From: Gilliamella apicola
Lineage (GTDB): Bacteria; Pseudomonadota; Gammaproteobacteria; Enterobacterales; Orbaceae
Assembly (NCBI RefSeq): GCF_000599985.1
Contig: NZ_CP007445.1
Span: forward strand, 2,046,001-2,110,000
Length of the DNA: 64,000 bases
Direction of reading: 5' to 3'
Under the pieces are notes generated by a model. That model made no database searches and was not told the origin of the DNA. It saw nothing but the letters and a program-made list of their open reading frames with translations. A program made the position numbers and the translations under genes. Positions 17,057 through 26,278 of this stretch are shown here, piece by piece; position 1 is the first letter of the stretch; every line of letters begins with the position of its first letter.

Positions 17057-17443
17057 GGGTAACCAGTCCAGATAATGACATCTATGGTTATATTGATACA
17101 CAAGGGCGCTATCAGGTTAAATTTAACTTTGATTTAAAAGAGTGGCGAAACGGTGAAGAGAGCTTATAGTTAAGACTGGCTAAACCGTATGCCGATAGTA
17201 CCTATGTTTTCACTTTCCACTGATTGACGGCACAGAAGTTGCGGTTGCGTTTACTAACGGTAATCCTGACCGGCCTTATATTGCGCATGCGATGCATGAT
17301 AGTCAACTCCCTGACAATGTGACCACCATAAACAAACGCCATAATGTGATTTGCACACCGGCGAATAATAAGTTACGGATGGATGATAAACGTGGACAAG
17401 AGCACATCAAGTTAGCGACCGAATATGGTAAAACCCAGCTTAA
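17057..17443 (+). pseudogene. vgrG fragment (relic of a second vgrG)
   Basis: These 387 bp align by eye to 4179-4566 of the intact vgrG with scattered substitutions. A TGG codon has become TAG (near 17167), and one G is missing in the TATGTTTTC segment near 17211, so it cannot be translated. The intact gene continues past this point into its DUF2345 region; here the similarity stops in AGCTTAA and unrelated sequence begins. It is a scar left by exchange or deletion between vgrG modules. Confidence 0.9.
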
Positions 17444-18108
17444 TTTTATGAAGAAGGTTCAGTTAAACTAGGGCAAACAGATGGTGAAAGAACTTTGGGA
17501 ATCAGGTAAAACTAAAATTGGCACATTAAAACTAGAACCTAGTTATGATTGTCGTCATCCGACAAACTTTTTTAAAAATGAACCACCAGGATATTTACCA
17601 AAAGTTCCAGCTATTGATTGGATAACTCTAGCAAGTTTAAGAGATACAGAAAATAGTTTTTTTGATTATGATTCTCCTAATGATAACATTCCTGGTATTA
17701 CGACAGCAGGGGGATCTTAAAACGTGGTTTAAAAAAGCCGACGCTGAAATTATTTACGAAATCAATACAAATATAATAAATCAAGTGACAGGCTCCAAAT
17801 TCACGTTAAAAGATTTATGCCGCTTAAATTCTTATGTTTGTGAAGATACGCACGTAGTCATGTTGATAACATCACGGATGTTTAATAAAGATGTGCCTTT
17901 AAAAACTAAAAACCATTGGATTGTTTTGGCAGATAATTTAAAGTAAATAAATGGTCATGAGGTAACTGAACAAACTCTACTCACGGAGCTAGTAGAGCTT
18001 GAGTGTTTTTCATGGGGTAGAGTAAAGGATCATTTACTAAAAAATACAACTTTAGCTGATATTATGCGTTACTCTTATGCAGCTTTTGTGATAAGTAAAA
18101 TACCATAA
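17444..18108 (+). pseudogene. Broken effector-like gene (unrecognised)
   Basis: Readable protein segments run in sequence: FYEEGSVKLGQTDGERTLGI (about 17447-17506), KTKIGTLKLEPSYDCRHPTN onward to GITTAG (17509-17712), then DLKTWFKKADAEIIYEINTN through KTKNHWIVLADNLK to a TAA (17944), and in the same frame INGHEVTEQTLLTELVELEC through RYSYAAFVISKIP to a TAA at 18106. A run of five G at about 17709-17713 marks one frameshift: removing one G joins TTAG to DLKTWF. Position after a vgrG piece and before lipoprotein genes suggests a T6SS effector. A KNHWIVL-type segment with an upstream Cys would suit a papain-like hydrolase, but this is speculative. Confidence 0.6.
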
Positions 18109-18194
18109 ACGGAAAAGTAAATGGTATTGAAACAAATAGGGAAGTGTTTAAAAAACACTTTTTACAACCAATTCAATTAAACTAAATAAATTAT

Positions 18195-18584
18195 ATGAAA
18201 AAAATACGATATCACTTAATGTTAATCATTGGATTTTTTTTGACTACTGTTCTTACCGGTTGTTTGTGTTATAAACCAGAAGTTCGACCAAAAACATTAC
18301 CTAATGCCTCATTGGGTAATCCCTATTATGCTAAAATTGAAGTTTTTGGTGGCGTGGCTATAGATCGTCACTTTTTCTATCATATTAAACCAGAAAAATC
18401 AGGTCTTGAATTATCTCCTACTGATTTTGGAACAGAATATGTTTCCTATAATGATCTTGAAGTAAAGGGAACACCTAAAGTTGCAGGAACAATCACAATA
18501 GAACTTTCTGGAGGCACTTACGGAACAAATACATGTCCGGGAAAACGCTATGATAGAGTTTATACCATTAAAGTTGAAGAATAG
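18195..18584 (+). CDS. Small lipoprotein, copy 1, putative immunity protein
   Basis: 129 residues with a lipoprotein signal peptide (MKKIRYHLMLIIGFFLTTVL) and the canonical lipobox LTGC. The mature part begins C-L-C-Y-K-P-E-V-R-P, contains PNASLGNPYYAKIEVFG and VKGTPKVAGTITIELSG, and looks like a small all-beta (Ig-like) domain with a conserved Cys pair. It is the first of three tandem paralogs behind a broken effector-like gene. Periplasm-facing lipoproteins in such positions commonly neutralise cell-wall or periplasm-acting T6SS effectors; that role is inferred here. Confidence 0.7.
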   Translation: MKKIRYHLMLIIGFFLTTVLTGCLCYKPEVRPKTLPNASLGNPYYAKIEVFGGVAIDRHFFYHIKPEKSGLELSPTDFGTEYVSYNDLEVKGTPKVAGTITIELSGGTYGTNTCPGKRYDRVYTIKVEE

Positions 18585-18606
18585 TATTAGGATTGGTTTA
18601 GATTTT

Positions 18607-18996
18607 ATGAAAAAACTACAACATCACTTAATGTTAATCATTGGATTTTTTTTGACTACTGTTCTTACCGATTGTTTGTGTTATAAACCAGAAGTTCGAC
18701 CAAAAACATTACCTAATGCCTCATTGGGTAATCCCTATTTTGCTAAAATTCAAGTTTTTGGTGGCCACGCTAATCGCCATTACTTTTACTATGATATCCA
18801 ACCAGAAAAATCAGGCCTTGAATTATCTCCTAGAGGTTTAGGAACAAAACGTGTTTCCTATAATAATATTGAAGTAAAGGGAACACCTAAAGTTGCAGGA
18901 ACAATCACAATAGAACTTTCTGGATCTACTTACGGAACAAATACATGTCCGGGAAAACGCTATAATAAAGTTTATACCATTAAAGTTGAAGAATAG
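18607..18996 (+). CDS. Small lipoprotein, copy 2, putative immunity protein
   Basis: 129 residues from the ATG at 18607, which matches the start of copy 1; an upstream in-frame start at 18550 lies inside copy 1. It is about 80 percent identical to copy 1, differing mostly around residues 50-75 (GGHANRHYFYYDIQPEKSGL). The lipobox is LTDC, with Asp at the -1 position where Gly, Ala or Ser is expected, so lipidation may be impaired. Gap to copy 1 is 22 bp. Function as for copy 1. Confidence 0.68.
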   Translation: MKKLQHHLMLIIGFFLTTVLTDCLCYKPEVRPKTLPNASLGNPYFAKIQVFGGHANRHYFYYDIQPEKSGLELSPRGLGTKRVSYNNIEVKGTPKVAGTITIELSGSTYGTNTCPGKRYNKVYTIKVEE

Positions 18997-19018
18997 TTTA
19001 AGAATTGGTCTAGATTTT

Positions 19019-19192
19019 ATGAAAAAATTACAACATCATTTAATGTTAATCATTGGATTTTTTCTGACTACTGTTCTTACTGGTTGTTTTTGTATGCAAA
19101 AAATAGAAGTTCTACCGAAGTCGTTACCTGATGCCATATTTAAGAATAAACAAGTCCAAAATCTCAGTTATCGTTATTTATCAGGTTTGTAA
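19019..19192 (+). pseudogene. Truncated third copy of the small lipoprotein gene
   Basis: The ATG at 19019 begins MKKLQHHLMLIIGFFLTTVL followed by lipobox LTGC, like its neighbours, and then CMQKIEVLPKSLPDAIFKN, after which similarity ends and the frame stops at 19192 with about 57 codons. Only the signal peptide and the first part of the mature protein remain. It shows that the lipoprotein array has expanded and partly decayed. Confidence 0.65.
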
Positions 19193-19793
19193 AATTGTGA
19201 GATATTTTTTAAAGAAATTACTTTAGAATTTTAAATATACCGATATATCTAAAATAAGAAATAAACTACGCCCATTACACATTAAAAAATATAGACATTA
19301 TCAGATTGATAGTATTAAACATTCAATCGTTCAAAATCCTGTTCACCATCGAAAAGTAAAGTTGAAATATCATAATGATTCGTAGTTTTTGAAGTATAAT
19401 GAATTTAAAAATCTCTACGGTTAAATTTTCTTTTATTTATAATTAGCGTAATATTCCATTGAGATATAAAAACGCCATTCAAATAAAAAGTAATTTTTAT
19501 AAAATATCCATCTTCTGTAAAATTTAGTCTTATTTTAAATATAAAATACAAACTATAAAAAGAACGTAATAGTAATAACTATAAAAATCTATCCGTTATA
19601 AACTGGAGTTAGTTTTTTCTTTAAACAATTCAAAAGATAAGTGATATAGCTACTTAGTATTATTTTGATACAGATAATTACACAGATAAAAGTAGATTAA
19701 TCAATGCATTATTTGATGTTAAATTAACTTAATCTAGTATCCTCCCCTTTTATCCTTTAAAATAATTCAATCAAAACTAATGAGGTATTCCCT
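19193..19793. other. AT-rich gap at the right edge of the T6SS island
   Basis: No intact gene. On the minus strand one frame from about 19545 to 19315 reads NFTEDGYFIKITFYLNGVFI..., one stop, then TSKTTNHYDISTLLFDGEQD FERLNV-stop, which may be a decayed small gene. A second minus-strand frame over part of this region is also open, so the reading is uncertain. The last 60 bp lead into ypfJ. Confidence 0.3.
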
Positions 19794-20651
19794 ATGCGCT
19801 GGAGAGACCAAAGAGAGAGTGATAATATTGAAGATCGCCGCTCACAATATGGAAGCGATTCAGGAGTTAGGATCCCAATAAGAGGTAAAGGTCGAGTTGT
19901 TTTATTTATCGTGGTTTTGGTTGCTGGTTATTATGGTGTTGATTTGACCGGCTTACTTAATCCTAACCTAATTGACACCAATAGCTCATCACTAAGCTCT
20001 AATCAATATTCTATTAATGATGAAGATGCTGCTAAGTTTACATCGGTCATTTTAGCGACCACTGAAGATTACTGGCAACAAGAATTTAATCGTTTAGGTA
20101 GAACTTATACTCCTCCCAAATTAGTCTTATACACAGGTTCAACAAGAACATCATGTGGTGTTGGTCAGACTTTTATGGGGCCATTTTATTGCAGTGTTGA
20201 TAAAACTGTCTATTTGGATATTTCATTCTATCAAGAGATGAAACAACAACTTGGTGGTGGCGGTGACTTTGCCCAAGGTTATGTCATAGCACATGAAATT
20301 GGTCATCATGTGCAAAATTTGCTGGGTCTGTTCAATAAAATCGAACAATTAAAACAAGGCCAATCGGAAGTTTTTGTTAATCAATTATCGGTTAAATTAG
20401 AGCTGCAAGCTGACTGCTTTGCTGGTATGTGGGGACATGCAATGCAACAAAAAAATCTTTTAGACGTTGGCGATATTGAGCAAGCGTTAAAGACCGCTGA
20501 AGCTATTGGCGATGATCGCTTACAACGTCAAAGTAATGGTTATGTTGTGCCAGATAGTTTTACACATGGTAGCTCTAAGCAACGTTATGCTTGGTTTAAA
20601 CGAGGATTTGATAGTGGTGATATCAATCAATGTAATACTTTTACTGAATAA
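19794..20651 (+). CDS. ypfJ: Neutral zinc metallopeptidase, YpfJ family
   Basis: 285 residues. It has the family N-terminus [16 protein letters not shown], one TM helix at about 32-52, and a catalytic zinc motif HEIGHHVQ near residue 166, with a downstream E-x-x-A-D-C-F-A-G segment giving the third ligand region. The protein is membrane-anchored with the peptidase domain probably outside the cytoplasm. Length fits the family (about 285). The gene starts the conserved chromosome right of the T6SS island and is followed after 9 bp by surE, so the two may be co-transcribed. Physiological substrate is unknown. Confidence 0.88.
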   Translation: MRWRDQRESDNIEDRRSQYGSDSGVRIPIRGKGRVVLFIVVLVAGYYGVDLTGLLNPNLIDTNSSSLSSNQYSINDEDAAKFTSVILATTEDYWQQEFNRLGRTYTPPKLVLYTGSTRTSCGVGQTFMGPFYCSVDKTVYLDISFYQEMKQQLGGGGDFAQGYVIAHEIGHHVQNLLGLFNKIEQLKQGQSEVFVNQLSVKLELQADCFAGMWGHAMQQKNLLDVGDIEQALKTAEAIGDDRLQRQSNGYVVPDSFTHGSSKQRYAWFKRGFDSGDINQCNTFTE

Positions 20652-20660
20652 GGAAATAAA

Positions 20661-21443
20661 ATGATGTTTGATAAATTAGTAAATCGTGTATTGTTAGTCA
20701 ATGATGATGGTATTGATGCATATGGAATTAAAATTTTAAAGGATGTAGCACATAAAATTGCTCATGAAGTGTGGGTGGTAGCACCAGCGATTGATCAAAG
20801 TGGTGTGTCATGTTCGGTCAGTATAAAAGCACCTTTTCGAGTTGCAAAACGTAATGAGCAAGAATACGCGGTTTATGGAACTCCCGCAGATTGCTCATTA
20901 TTTGCTATAAAGCATCTAATGGCAGATAAGTTGCCTGATCTAGTGCTATCGGGCATTAATAATGGCTCAAATGTAGGATTTGAAACGGTTTTATCTGGTA
21001 CTGTTGGTGCAGCCATGATGGCAACAGCTTTAGGAATACCATCAATTGCCTTAAGCCAATGCTCTACTGAAGATAATCAACCAACAATATGGGATTGTTC
21101 AGCTTATCATGCTGAATCAGTGATCAGAAAACTACTATCATTGTCAGCACCTAAAAATATCTGTTTTAATGTTAATTTCCCTTCTTGTGATGCTCATCAG
21201 ATTAAAGGATTAAAAATCACTAAACAAGGTGATTGTGATGTAAGTCGTTTTGTAGTAGCCCCAATTAAAGATCCTGAAGGCCATGATTACTTTTGGTTTA
21301 GAGCCCAGCGTAATCAGCAGGTGTGTGACGATAGTAAAGAGCTGGATGCGGCTAATGGTAATTTCATTGCCATTACACCTATTGGTTATGAAAGAACAAA
21401 CTATGCTTTTTATGAAAAGTTATTAAAAGAATTTGATTGTTAA
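20661..21443 (+). CDS. surE: 5'/3'-nucleotidase SurE
   Basis: 260 residues with an AAGGA site. SurE is a cytoplasmic metal-dependent nucleoside monophosphatase. The signature VNDDGIDAYG (about residues 14-23) carries the metal-binding Asp pair, S47 lies in QSGVSCS, and the SGINNGSNVG motif (about 98-107) supplies the Asn ligand. C-terminal region and length match the family. In enterobacteria surE is usually with pcm and nlpD; here it follows ypfJ. ATG codons at 20661 and 20664 are both possible starts. Confidence 0.93.
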   Translation: MMFDKLVNRVLLVNDDGIDAYGIKILKDVAHKIAHEVWVVAPAIDQSGVSCSVSIKAPFRVAKRNEQEYAVYGTPADCSLFAIKHLMADKLPDLVLSGINNGSNVGFETVLSGTVGAAMMATALGIPSIALSQCSTEDNQPTIWDCSAYHAESVIRKLLSLSAPKNICFNVNFPSCDAHQIKGLKITKQGDCDVSRFVVAPIKDPEGHDYFWFRAQRNQQVCDDSKELDAANGNFIAITPIGYERTNYAFYEKLLKEFDC

Positions 21444-21459
21444 TCACTGATTATGACTT

Positions 21460-21484
21460 CGTCTTCCAATACGTCTGGAAGACG
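21460..21484 (+). terminator. Hairpin between convergent surE and the set gene
   Basis: CGTCTTCCA (21460-21468) and TGGAAGACG (21476-21484) form a perfect 9-bp stem with a 7-nt loop just after surE and 24 bp before the end of the minus-strand transporter gene. There is no T run on either side, so if it terminates transcription it is not a classic intrinsic terminator. Confidence 0.5.
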
Positions 21485-21508
21485 AACAAATGAAAAGTAA
21501 TGGTTCAC

Positions 21509-22717
21509 TTATTGTGAGGCTTTTTTTCCATCTTTAACCAATGCACAAAACAGCAATGAAACGGCAACCATCACAAGCGCAATCCAGTAGATAGCTTCAT
21601 GCCCATAAGCATCAGATACAAACCCTTGCAAAACACCAGCAAGAATAACACTAAAAACAATCCCGTTATTAAATAGTGTTGATGCAACGCCCATTCTAGT
21701 TGGTAATAAATCCTGAAAATAGATAATACCAATATTAGCCACAATCCCAATAAATAACGCATTAAATAACTGTAGTACTAATAAAGCGAATTTGCTGGTG
21801 AAGAAAATCATGCCAATATAAAAAATTAAGCCACAAATAATGGCAATAAAAAATAGATTTCTCTTACCCAAAGAAGGCACTAAAAAACCAGCAATAAGCA
21901 TCACAGGGATTTCAATACCCGCAGCTAATCCCATCAAAACACCAGGTAAAGAGTCAGGAAGATGTAAAACCAAGTCAACGTAAAGCGGCATGTCGATAAT
22001 ATACATCATGTTAGCTGTCCACATAAATACAGTGGATAATAATAAACAAACGATATTCCGGTTTTTCCAAAGTGGAATATTAGCTGCTTGTAAATCTGCT
22101 GCACTGCTGAGTTGTGAAGTAGGATTTTTTTCGACAGATGGTAAAAATATCGCAACAAAAAACATCGCTATAATAAACATGGACATTGCTGTTAAATACA
22201 TTACAGTAAAGCCAAAGCTTAAAGCTAAACCGAATGATATTGGAGGACCAAATACCCATGCCAACGATAACTGAGCACGAATTAATGAGTTAAAAGCAAC
22301 CACATTACGCCCTGATTTGACAGCATATTCACGCGCTAAAGCAAAGATTTGCGGCATGGCGGCTGATGATAATGCGGCAAATAAAACACCCAGCGTAATC
22401 AATATAAAATAGTGACGTGTAAACGCAAATGTAACACTATTGGCAACCCCCATTAAACAGCAAAATATGACGATATAACGTCTATCACCTTTTTTATCTG
22501 AATATTTTGCTAATAGAAAACTACCCACAATGCTGGCTAAAGCATTTATCGAGAAAAAAAGACCGACTAAATGGGAATTTACATTAACTTCAAAGGTTAA
22601 GAAACGGCTTAATGTAGGTGATTGTAACGCCCCTGCAATACCGACAATAAAGGTCGTAATAAGAAAAGCTAAAAAGACAATACTCTGTTTTTGGCGAAAG
22701 GATGAAACTTTGGACAT
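21509..22717 (-). CDS. Sugar efflux transporter, SET family (SetA/SetB-like)
   Basis: 402 residues, 12 hydrophobic segments, major facilitator superfamily. The SET signature region is clear: GIAGALQSPTLSRFL near the N-terminus, KYSDKKGDRRY in the 2-3 loop, AMPQIFALAREYA and RAQLSLAWVFGPP. E. coli SetA/SetB export glucose, lactose and non-metabolisable sugar analogues, easing sugar-phosphate stress. It is transcribed convergently to surE and divergently from zntA. The start has an AGAGAAAG-type site. Whether it corresponds to SetA, SetB or SetC cannot be told from sequence alone. Confidence 0.85.
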   Translation of the reverse strand: MSKVSSFRQKQSIVFLAFLITTFIVGIAGALQSPTLSRFLTFEVNVNSHLVGLFFSINALASIVGSFLLAKYSDKKGDRRYIVIFCCLMGVANSVTFAFTRHYFILITLGVLFAALSSAAMPQIFALAREYAVKSGRNVVAFNSLIRAQLSLAWVFGPPISFGLALSFGFTVMYLTAMSMFIIAMFFVAIFLPSVEKNPTSQLSSAADLQAANIPLWKNRNIVCLLLSTVFMWTANMMYIIDMPLYVDLVLHLPDSLPGVLMGLAAGIEIPVMLIAGFLVPSLGKRNLFFIAIICGLIFYIGMIFFTSKFALLVLQLFNALFIGIVANIGIIYFQDLLPTRMGVASTLFNNGIVFSVILAGVLQGFVSDAYGHEAIYWIALVMVAVSLLFCALVKDGKKASQ

Positions 22718-22933
22718 AAACTTTCTCTATCATTTTATTTTATACAATTATAAACATAAAAAAGAAAGTGATACAGTAGAAGAAAGAAATAAAAAATGGT
22801 TATTTTTTATATTTGCTTTGTTACTTGTCTTGTTCTCAATATTTTTGATCTAATTATCAAATAAATTAAAAAAAGATATCTTTTTATTTTTTTGAGCGTA
22901 CAATCAAAATCATCCACAAAACGAGGTAACGTT

Positions 22934-25276
22934 ATGTTATATAATAACAAATCCACACAATCCACCCATGAAAATCACACTCATTGTCATGACGATTGTC
23001 ATAATATTGCTCATAATCATACACATGACAACCATCATTCCCATGATGAAAATCATAATCAATCAGCAAGCCATTGCTGTGAAAGTCATGATCATGGATC
23101 AACGCAAAAAAATGAGATAGAAGATCCTCCAGAAGATCCTGAGCGGAAAAGCCAAAACATTAAATTGACTTGGAAAATCAAGGGAATGGATTGTGCTCAT
23201 TGCGCTAGCAAAATCGAAAATGGTATTAAAACACTGCCAAATATTAATCAAACCAAAATTATCTTTTCTACAGAAAAATTAATCGTTTTTGTTCCTAAGC
23301 ATGACGATGCGGTAATAAAAATGATTGAAGACAAAGTGGTAGAACTAGGCTATACCCCGATTTTTGAAAGCACCCCTAATCACGCACATCATCACGAACA
23401 TTCACATAGTTTTGATAAAAAAGCATTCATACCGTTAGCGGTTTTAGGTTCATTAATTGTGATAAGTTACCTTATTTTATTAATAAATCACACAATAGGT
23501 GAATATGCTTTTATCATTACTGCAATTGTCGGATTAATACCGATTTTAAAAGAAGCTTTAGTATTAACGCGAAGTGGTACACCATTTGCCATTGAATCAT
23601 TGATGAGTATCTCAGCTATAGGTGCCCTATTCATCGGAGCGGCCGAAGAAGCCACTATGGTACTCTTTTTATTTATGATTGGTGAAATGCTTGAAGGATT
23701 TGCAACCAGTAAAGCTAAAAAAGGGATTTCATCTCTTGCACAGTTAATGCCTGAAGAAACGGTGATCATTATTGACGGCAAAAGAAAAACGGTTGCCAGT
23801 CATAGTTTAAAACCTGACGATATAATCGAAATTTCATCCGGAGGGCGATTACCTGCTGATGTTATTTTGGTAAGTGAACAAGCTAACATCGATGAAAGTG
23901 CTTTAACTGGGGAATCAATTCCTGTCAATTATCTATCTGGGGATAAAATTTTAGCCGGATCTTTGGTTGTGGATAATACCATTCAACTTAAAGTCGTCTC
24001 GCAATCAGGACAAAATGCCGTAGATCGCATTTTACAATTAATTGAAGATGCTGAAGAACGTAAGGCACCTATTGAGCGATTTATTGATAAATTTAGTCGC
24101 TACTACACTCCAGTTATCGCCCTATTTGCATTATTGGTTATTGTTATTCCTCCGCTATTATTTAATGAAGATTGGTACACTTGGGTTTATCGTGGATTAA
24201 CTTTATTATTAATTGGTTGCCCTTGTGCGTTAGTAATATCAACACCGGCCGTCATAACATCTGCCCTATCCAACGCAGCTAAACAAGGTGTATTAATAAA
24301 AGGTGGTGCGGCTTTAGAACATATTGGTTCAATTAAAATGGTGGCATTTGACAAGACCGGTACGTTAACCGAAGGCAAACCACAAGTTACCGATGTCATT
24401 GCTCAATCTATTACTCAACAACAGCTTCTTACTCTTGCAGCAGCTATTGAAAGCGGTTCACATCATCCTTTAGCAAAAGCAATTGTTGATTATGCAACTA
24501 AGCAGCAAATTGTAGTTCACGAGGCAAGTAATCGTAAAGCTAATGCGGGCGTGGGTATTCAAGGTGATATCGATAATCAAACTTATTATATTGTTGCGCC
24601 AAGTAAAGTTACTACGGTATCGATACCCTTAAATGATGAAGATAGAGAAAAAATACATCAACTAGAAAGCGCAGGTAAAACCGTCGTGGTACTAGTGACA
24701 CAACAAAAATTAGTCGGAATGATTGCTTTGCAAGATGTATTACGTTCTGATTCTATTACTGCAATAAAAGCGCTTGATGAGCTGGGTCTTAAAACCTTAA
24801 TGCTTACGGGTGATAATCAACGTGCGGCAAAAGCCATTGCAAGCCAATTGGGAATTGATTATCGTGCTGAGTTATTACCAGCAGATAAACTAATCGAAAT
24901 TGAAAAAATTCGTAACACGACTTCAATTGCAATGGTTGGAGATGGTATTAACGATTCTCCAGCAATGAAAGCTGCGACAGTTGGTATTGCTATGGGCAGC
25001 GGTACCGATGTAGCGCTAGAGGCAGCCGATGCAGCATTAACAAAAAATAGCTTGCTAAGTTTGCCTAATTTAATTCGCTTAACTCGCTTTGCTAACCGTA
25101 ACATTAAGCAAAATATCACCATTGCCTTAGGGATCAAGTTGGTGTTTTTAGTAACAAGTTTATTTGGTTATACCGGATTGTGGTTAGCGGTATTAGCTGA
25201 CTCAGGAACAACAGCTATCGTAACGGCCAATGCTTTAAGAGTGCTTGGTTTCAAAAGTAAAAAAGACAAAATTTAA
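22934..25276 (+). CDS. zntA: Zn(II)/Cd(II)/Pb(II)-exporting P-type ATPase ZntA
   Basis: 780 residues from the ATG at 22934 with GAGG upstream; a TTG-initiated frame from 22892 is less likely. The protein is a P1B-type ATPase. An unusual His/Cys/Asp-rich leader of about 55 residues comes first, then a heavy-metal-associated domain with M-D-C87-A-H-C90, transmembrane helices, the CPC metal-transport motif (about residue 428), the phosphorylation motif DKTGT (about 473) and GDGINDSPA. It pumps toxic divalent metals from the cytoplasm. No ZntR-like (MerR) operator was recognised upstream. A bidirectional terminator follows. Confidence 0.92.
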   Translation: MLYNNKSTQSTHENHTHCHDDCHNIAHNHTHDNHHSHDENHNQSASHCCESHDHGSTQKNEIEDPPEDPERKSQNIKLTWKIKGMDCAHCASKIENGIKTLPNINQTKIIFSTEKLIVFVPKHDDAVIKMIEDKVVELGYTPIFESTPNHAHHHEHSHSFDKKAFIPLAVLGSLIVISYLILLINHTIGEYAFIITAIVGLIPILKEALVLTRSGTPFAIESLMSISAIGALFIGAAEEATMVLFLFMIGEMLEGFATSKAKKGISSLAQLMPEETVIIIDGKRKTVASHSLKPDDIIEISSGGRLPADVILVSEQANIDESALTGESIPVNYLSGDKILAGSLVVDNTIQLKVVSQSGQNAVDRILQLIEDAEERKAPIERFIDKFSRYYTPVIALFALLVIVIPPLLFNEDWYTWVYRGLTLLLIGCPCALVISTPAVITSALSNAAKQGVLIKGGAALEHIGSIKMVAFDKTGTLTEGKPQVTDVIAQSITQQQLLTLAAAIESGSHHPLAKAIVDYATKQQIVVHEASNRKANAGVGIQGDIDNQTYYIVAPSKVTTVSIPLNDEDREKIHQLESAGKTVVVLVTQQKLVGMIALQDVLRSDSITAIKALDELGLKTLMLTGDNQRAAKAIASQLGIDYRAELLPADKLIEIEKIRNTTSIAMVGDGINDSPAMKAATVGIAMGSGTDVALEAADAALTKNSLLSLPNLIRLTRFANRNIKQNITIALGIKLVFLVTSLFGYTGLWLAVLADSGTTAIVTANALRVLGFKSKKDKI

Positions 25277-25286
25277 CAACTGATTT

Positions 25287-25321
25287 AAAAACTATTCCAT
25301 TTAAAAATGGAATAGTTTTAT
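25287..25321. terminator. Bidirectional terminator between zntA and birA
   Basis: A long stem, ACTATTCCATTT pairing with AAATGGAATAGT, has A-rich sequence on the left and TTTTATT on the right, so it can terminate transcripts arriving from zntA (plus strand) and from birA (minus strand). Confidence 0.8.
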
Positions 25322-25324
25322 TGG

Positions 25325-26278
25325 TCATTCATCACCACGTAATGATATTTCACCGCCAATATGCGCATGGATTTTTCCGTCTTGCTCTAACATTAAAGCA
25401 CCTTGCTCATTAATGCCTTTAGCAATGCCTCGGATAATATTATCACCAATAAGCAATTTTACTGGACGATTAGCAAAATTATCTAATCGATTCCAATCAC
25501 TAATAAAAGGCGCTAAGCCCTGTTTTTCAAATTCAGATAATTTAATGTTTAAATTTTTGACAATACGCGCGACTAACAAATTACGATCTACCTTACCTAA
25601 ATTTGCCCATTTTTGGTTAACAATATTAGGATCTGGATTAGTCATCATTAAGTTGACACCAATACCAATAATTGCATGGGCACAATCACCCGTTTTACCC
25701 GCTAATTCAATCAATATGCCCGCTAGTTTTTGATCGTTAAGATAAAGATCATTGGGCCATTTTACTTTAATATCTTGACCCGATAACTCCCTTAAAGTAT
25801 CTGCTATTACAATTCCGACAACTAAGCTTAATCCCATTGCGGCAGCCACGCCCTGCTCTAACTGCCAATACATAGAAAAATAGAGATTAGAGCCGAATGG
25901 TGAAAACCATCGACGTCCACGACGACCGCGCGCTTTTGATTGAAATTCTGCTATACAACAATCACCCGATCGGAGTTGCCCGATTTTATCAAGTAAGTAT
26001 TGGTTGGTTGAATCAATAATAGGTAAAATTTCACAACGACTATCCGCTTGATAATAGTGATCAATTTTACTCTTTTTTATTAAATCAATCGGTGCAGTTA
26101 AACAATAACCTTTACCTTGAACCGATGTAAAATCTAGCCCCCATTCGCGCAGTACTTTCATATATTTATTGATTCCAGCACGAGTTATACCAAAACTCGC
26201 TGCAAGTTCTTCACCTGAATGAAATTCACCGTCCGCTAAGATTTCAATTAATTTGAGTGGATTTTGGTGGCTGCGCAT
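25325..26278 (-). CDS. birA: Bifunctional biotin-protein ligase / biotin operon repressor BirA
   Basis: 317 residues. An N-terminal winged helix (about 1-60, GITRAGINKYMKVLREWGLD) is followed by the biotinyl-5'-AMP-binding ligase core with the GRGRRGRRW loop and the KWPNDLY motif, then a C-terminal SH3-like domain. It attaches biotin to the acetyl-CoA carboxylase carrier protein and represses biotin synthesis. The start overlaps the end of the upstream ycaD-like gene by 35 bp. In E. coli birA directly follows murB; here a transporter gene sits between them. Confidence 0.93.
   Translation of the reverse strand: MRSHQNPLKLIEILADGEFHSGEELAASFGITRAGINKYMKVLREWGLDFTSVQGKGYCLTAPIDLIKKSKIDHYYQADSRCEILPIIDSTNQYLLDKIGQLRSGDCCIAEFQSKARGRRGRRWFSPFGSNLYFSMYWQLEQGVAAAMGLSLVVGIVIADTLRELSGQDIKVKWPNDLYLNDQKLAGILIELAGKTGDCAHAIIGIGVNLMMTNPDPNIVNQKWANLGKVDRNLLVARIVKNLNIKLSEFEKQGLAPFISDWNRLDNFANRPVKLLIGDNIIRGIAKGINEQGALMLEQDGKIHAHIGGEISLRGDE

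Noticed and set aside
22718..22933. MerR/ZntR-type operator for zntA
   Set aside because: No dyad with a 19-20 bp promoter spacer was found.
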